Below are positions 4,434 through 5,608 of a stretch of DNA of 5,608 bases, piece by piece. The stretch is from an archaeon (lineage in GTDB: Archaea > Nanobdellota > Nanobdellia > Woesearchaeales > WJKL01), in assembly GCA_020056025.1 (NCBI GenBank), contig JAGVIO010000140.1, positions 1 through 5,608 of the forward strand, in the 5' to 3' direction. Numbering within the stretch: position 1 is the first letter of the stretch; each line of letters opens with the position of its first letter. Below the pieces are notes generated by a model. The model did not search any database and was not told where the DNA came from. It saw nothing but the letters and a program-made list of their open reading frames with translations. Both the position numbers and the translations under genes were made by a program.

Positions 4434-5504
4434 CTAATATCTGCAATTGCTTGAATAGTTTATGTCCCAACTTCTGAATTTTGTAGGTGTCCCTGCTTTG
4501 TTGAAATTATCTTCTATGTTTTTGGCTAATTCTTCTATAGATTTGCAGCCAGATATACTGTCCAATGCGCCGTTAGAGCCGATTGAATTATATCTTAATC
4601 TCGAGTCTTCCCCTCTTGTTGTATAAAAAAAGACCATGTGGCCTTCATTTTTATTTTTATGGGTGTTTAGGTTTAGTATATACGGCTGGATGCCATGTGA
4701 AGCGCCGACATCTGCAATAAAGTGTGTTGCTGATCTGCAGTTAGCAATCCCTTTTTCATGTATCATCCATGTGCTTGGATCATATAAGCCTCCATGTCCA
4801 TAGACTTCCAGGTTGATGAACTTGCCGTCAGCTCTAAAAATCACATCCTTTGTCTTCCCTGTTTTTTTGATGTTTTCCTCGCTGTTAAGGTATGCATTTA
4901 CATAAATCAGAAGTTTTCTTAATGTGTCCAGGTTATTTCTGGCATGCTCATAATCTTTTTCAACATTTCCAGACCTATAGCTTGCTATTTCAATCACTTT
5001 TTTAATATCATCTTCAGTTATTTTCCTGTCCAGGTCAACTTTTTCTTTTTCTGCAAGGATCAGATCACTTTCCCTTATGCCAGAATATCTATTGCCATAA
5101 CCGAATGTAACCATCTCAAGGCCTCCTGAAATCTCAAAGCCTTTTGTGCCTATTCTTATCCCTGGATGTACGCCTGCACCAGGTCCTTCCACATGCGCAG
5201 GGTGGCCTACTGCGTCCTTAAGTAAAAATACAGAAGCACCAAAATCAACAATAGGATAGCCTATGTCTCTGCCTGTTATGCTGTTGTTCTTTTTCTCTTT
5301 AGCCGGATAATCTATATCACACTGGAATTTGTTAGTCCTAAATTCCCTAGAGTCAATTTTTGTTTCAAAATCATACCCAAAACCGCCTATATTTGCCTGC
5401 TGTTTGATAGTGCAGCCAGCCACGAAAGCCAGGCTGGCTAAGCTAAGCACTGCATTTTTCCAGAGTCTTGCATTTTTCCTTGTATGTTTGGTTTCGTTTA
5501 TCAT
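4434..5504 (-). CDS. Lipoprotein with transglutaminase-like Cys/His region
   Basis: Predicted membrane-anchored lipoprotein of 356 residues. The N-terminus has a basic stretch and a hydrophobic segment (about 17-30) ending in the lipobox VAGC, with Cys31 as the lipidation site. Residues 40-140 are Gly- and beta-rich (GIRIGTKGFEISGGLEMVTFGYG near 115-137) and unrecognised. A charged helical region follows (about 145-215). The C-terminal part looks like a transglutaminase-like/papain-fold core: GIANCRSATHFIADVGASHGI (252-272, Cys256 as nucleophile, resembling 'G.C...A.l...l...GI') and EGHMVFFY (287-294, His289), with a possible third residue in YNSIGSNG (306-312). That family includes cross-linking enzymes and cysteine proteases acting outside the cell. 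The ATG at 5504 has no Shine-Dalgarno. The lipoprotein call is good; the catalytic assignment is moderate and rests on motif spacing. Confidence 0.75.
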   Translation of the reverse strand: MINETKHTRKNARLWKNAVLSLASLAFVAGCTIKQQANIGGFGYDFETKIDSREFRTNKFQCDIDYPAKEKKNNSITGRDIGYPIVDFGASVFLLKDAVGHPAHVEGPGAGVHPGIRIGTKGFEISGGLEMVTFGYGNRYSGIRESDLILAEKEKVDLDRKITEDDIKKVIEIASYRSGNVEKDYEHARNNLDTLRKLLIYVNAYLNSEENIKKTGKTKDVIFRADGKFINLEVYGHGGLYDPSTWMIHEKGIANCRSATHFIADVGASHGIQPYILNLNTHKNKNEGHMVFFYTTRGEDSRLRYNSIGSNGALDSISGCKSIEELAKNIEDNFNKAGTPTKFRSWDINYSSNCRY

Positions 5505-5519
5505 TTTGGTTATGGCTGC

Positions 5520-5575
5520 AATTTATAGTTTAACCACCATTAAGTAGTTAATAATGTTACTAGTATTTAAACCTT
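5520..5575 (-). promoter_or_regulatory. Promoter region of the lipoprotein gene (two TATA candidates)
   Basis: On the - strand, AAAGGTTTAAATAC (about 5562-5575) is a classic BRE-TATA pair that would start transcription near 5541, giving a leader of about 37 nt. CTATAAATT (5520-5528) is a weaker box only about 20 nt from the ATG and would give a leaderless mRNA. With the first box, the leader would begin next to ATG GTG GTT AAA CTA TAA (5540-5523), a five-codon micro-ORF. Confidence 0.4.
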
Positions 5576-5588
5576 TCTATATTTTCCG

Positions 5589-5608
5589 ATGGCTATAAGG
5601 GCACTGGT
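5589..5608 (+). CDS. Possible 5' end of a divergent gene (edge-truncated)
   Basis: ATG GCT ATA AGG GCA CTG GT starts at 5589 and runs off the window, reading MAIRAL. A TATTTAAA box (5564-5571) lies about 22 nt upstream, compatible with a leaderless transcript that shares the intergenic region with the lipoprotein gene. Only six codons are visible, so this is a weak call. Confidence 0.2.

Overview
The window looks like a piece of a DPANN archaeal genome, most likely from the Woesearchaeota/Pacearchaeota group. The basis is a 49-residue zinc-ribbon protein of the DUF5679 type, GGTG-type archaeal ribosome binding sites, TATA-box promoters with short or absent leaders, T-run terminators, and surface proteins built from cysteine-rich TSP1-like modules. 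An orphan coding tail resembling a VPEF-type (PEF-CTERM-like) sorting signal also fits. The lineage is inferred from these features, not from a marker gene.

Left part (1-1094, + strand): a two-gene operon. An unrecognised helical protein (19-501) overlaps by ATGA with a compact M50/site-2-protease-family membrane metalloprotease (498-1094). A non-coding stretch with a candidate promoter leads to the DUF5679 gene (1323-1472), which ends in long T tracts.

Middle part (1473-3065, + strand): a probable type IV toxin-antitoxin cassette of the AbiE kind. A winged-helix/AbiEi-like antitoxin-repressor gene (1733-2320) overlaps a nucleotidyltransferase gene with GGWA and DID motifs (2304-3065). The promoter carries two identical 19-bp copies of a palindromic operator 78 bp apart, plus half-sites. 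The TATA box lies about 27 nt before the ATG, so the mRNA is probably leaderless. This fits cooperative autorepression as known for AbiE systems. The cassette is bracketed by two near-identical 25-bp direct repeats (23/25 identity). On the - strand both encode the same protein end, IAFVIKKK-stop, so both may be relics of a surface-protein sorting tail.

Right part (3066-5608, mostly - strand): an orphan 44-codon tail with a VPEF motif, a transmembrane segment and KKK, but no gene body. Next come a double-anchored surface protein with a beta-sandwich domain, a 12-glycine linker and TSP1-like cysteine modules (3223-4350), and a lipoprotein with a transglutaminase-like Cys/His region (4434-5504). 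A possible divergent gene may start at 5589.

The most interesting items are the operator architecture of the AbiE-like pair, the strong internal Shine-Dalgarno near the toxin start, and the cassette's position between copies of a sorting-tail sequence.
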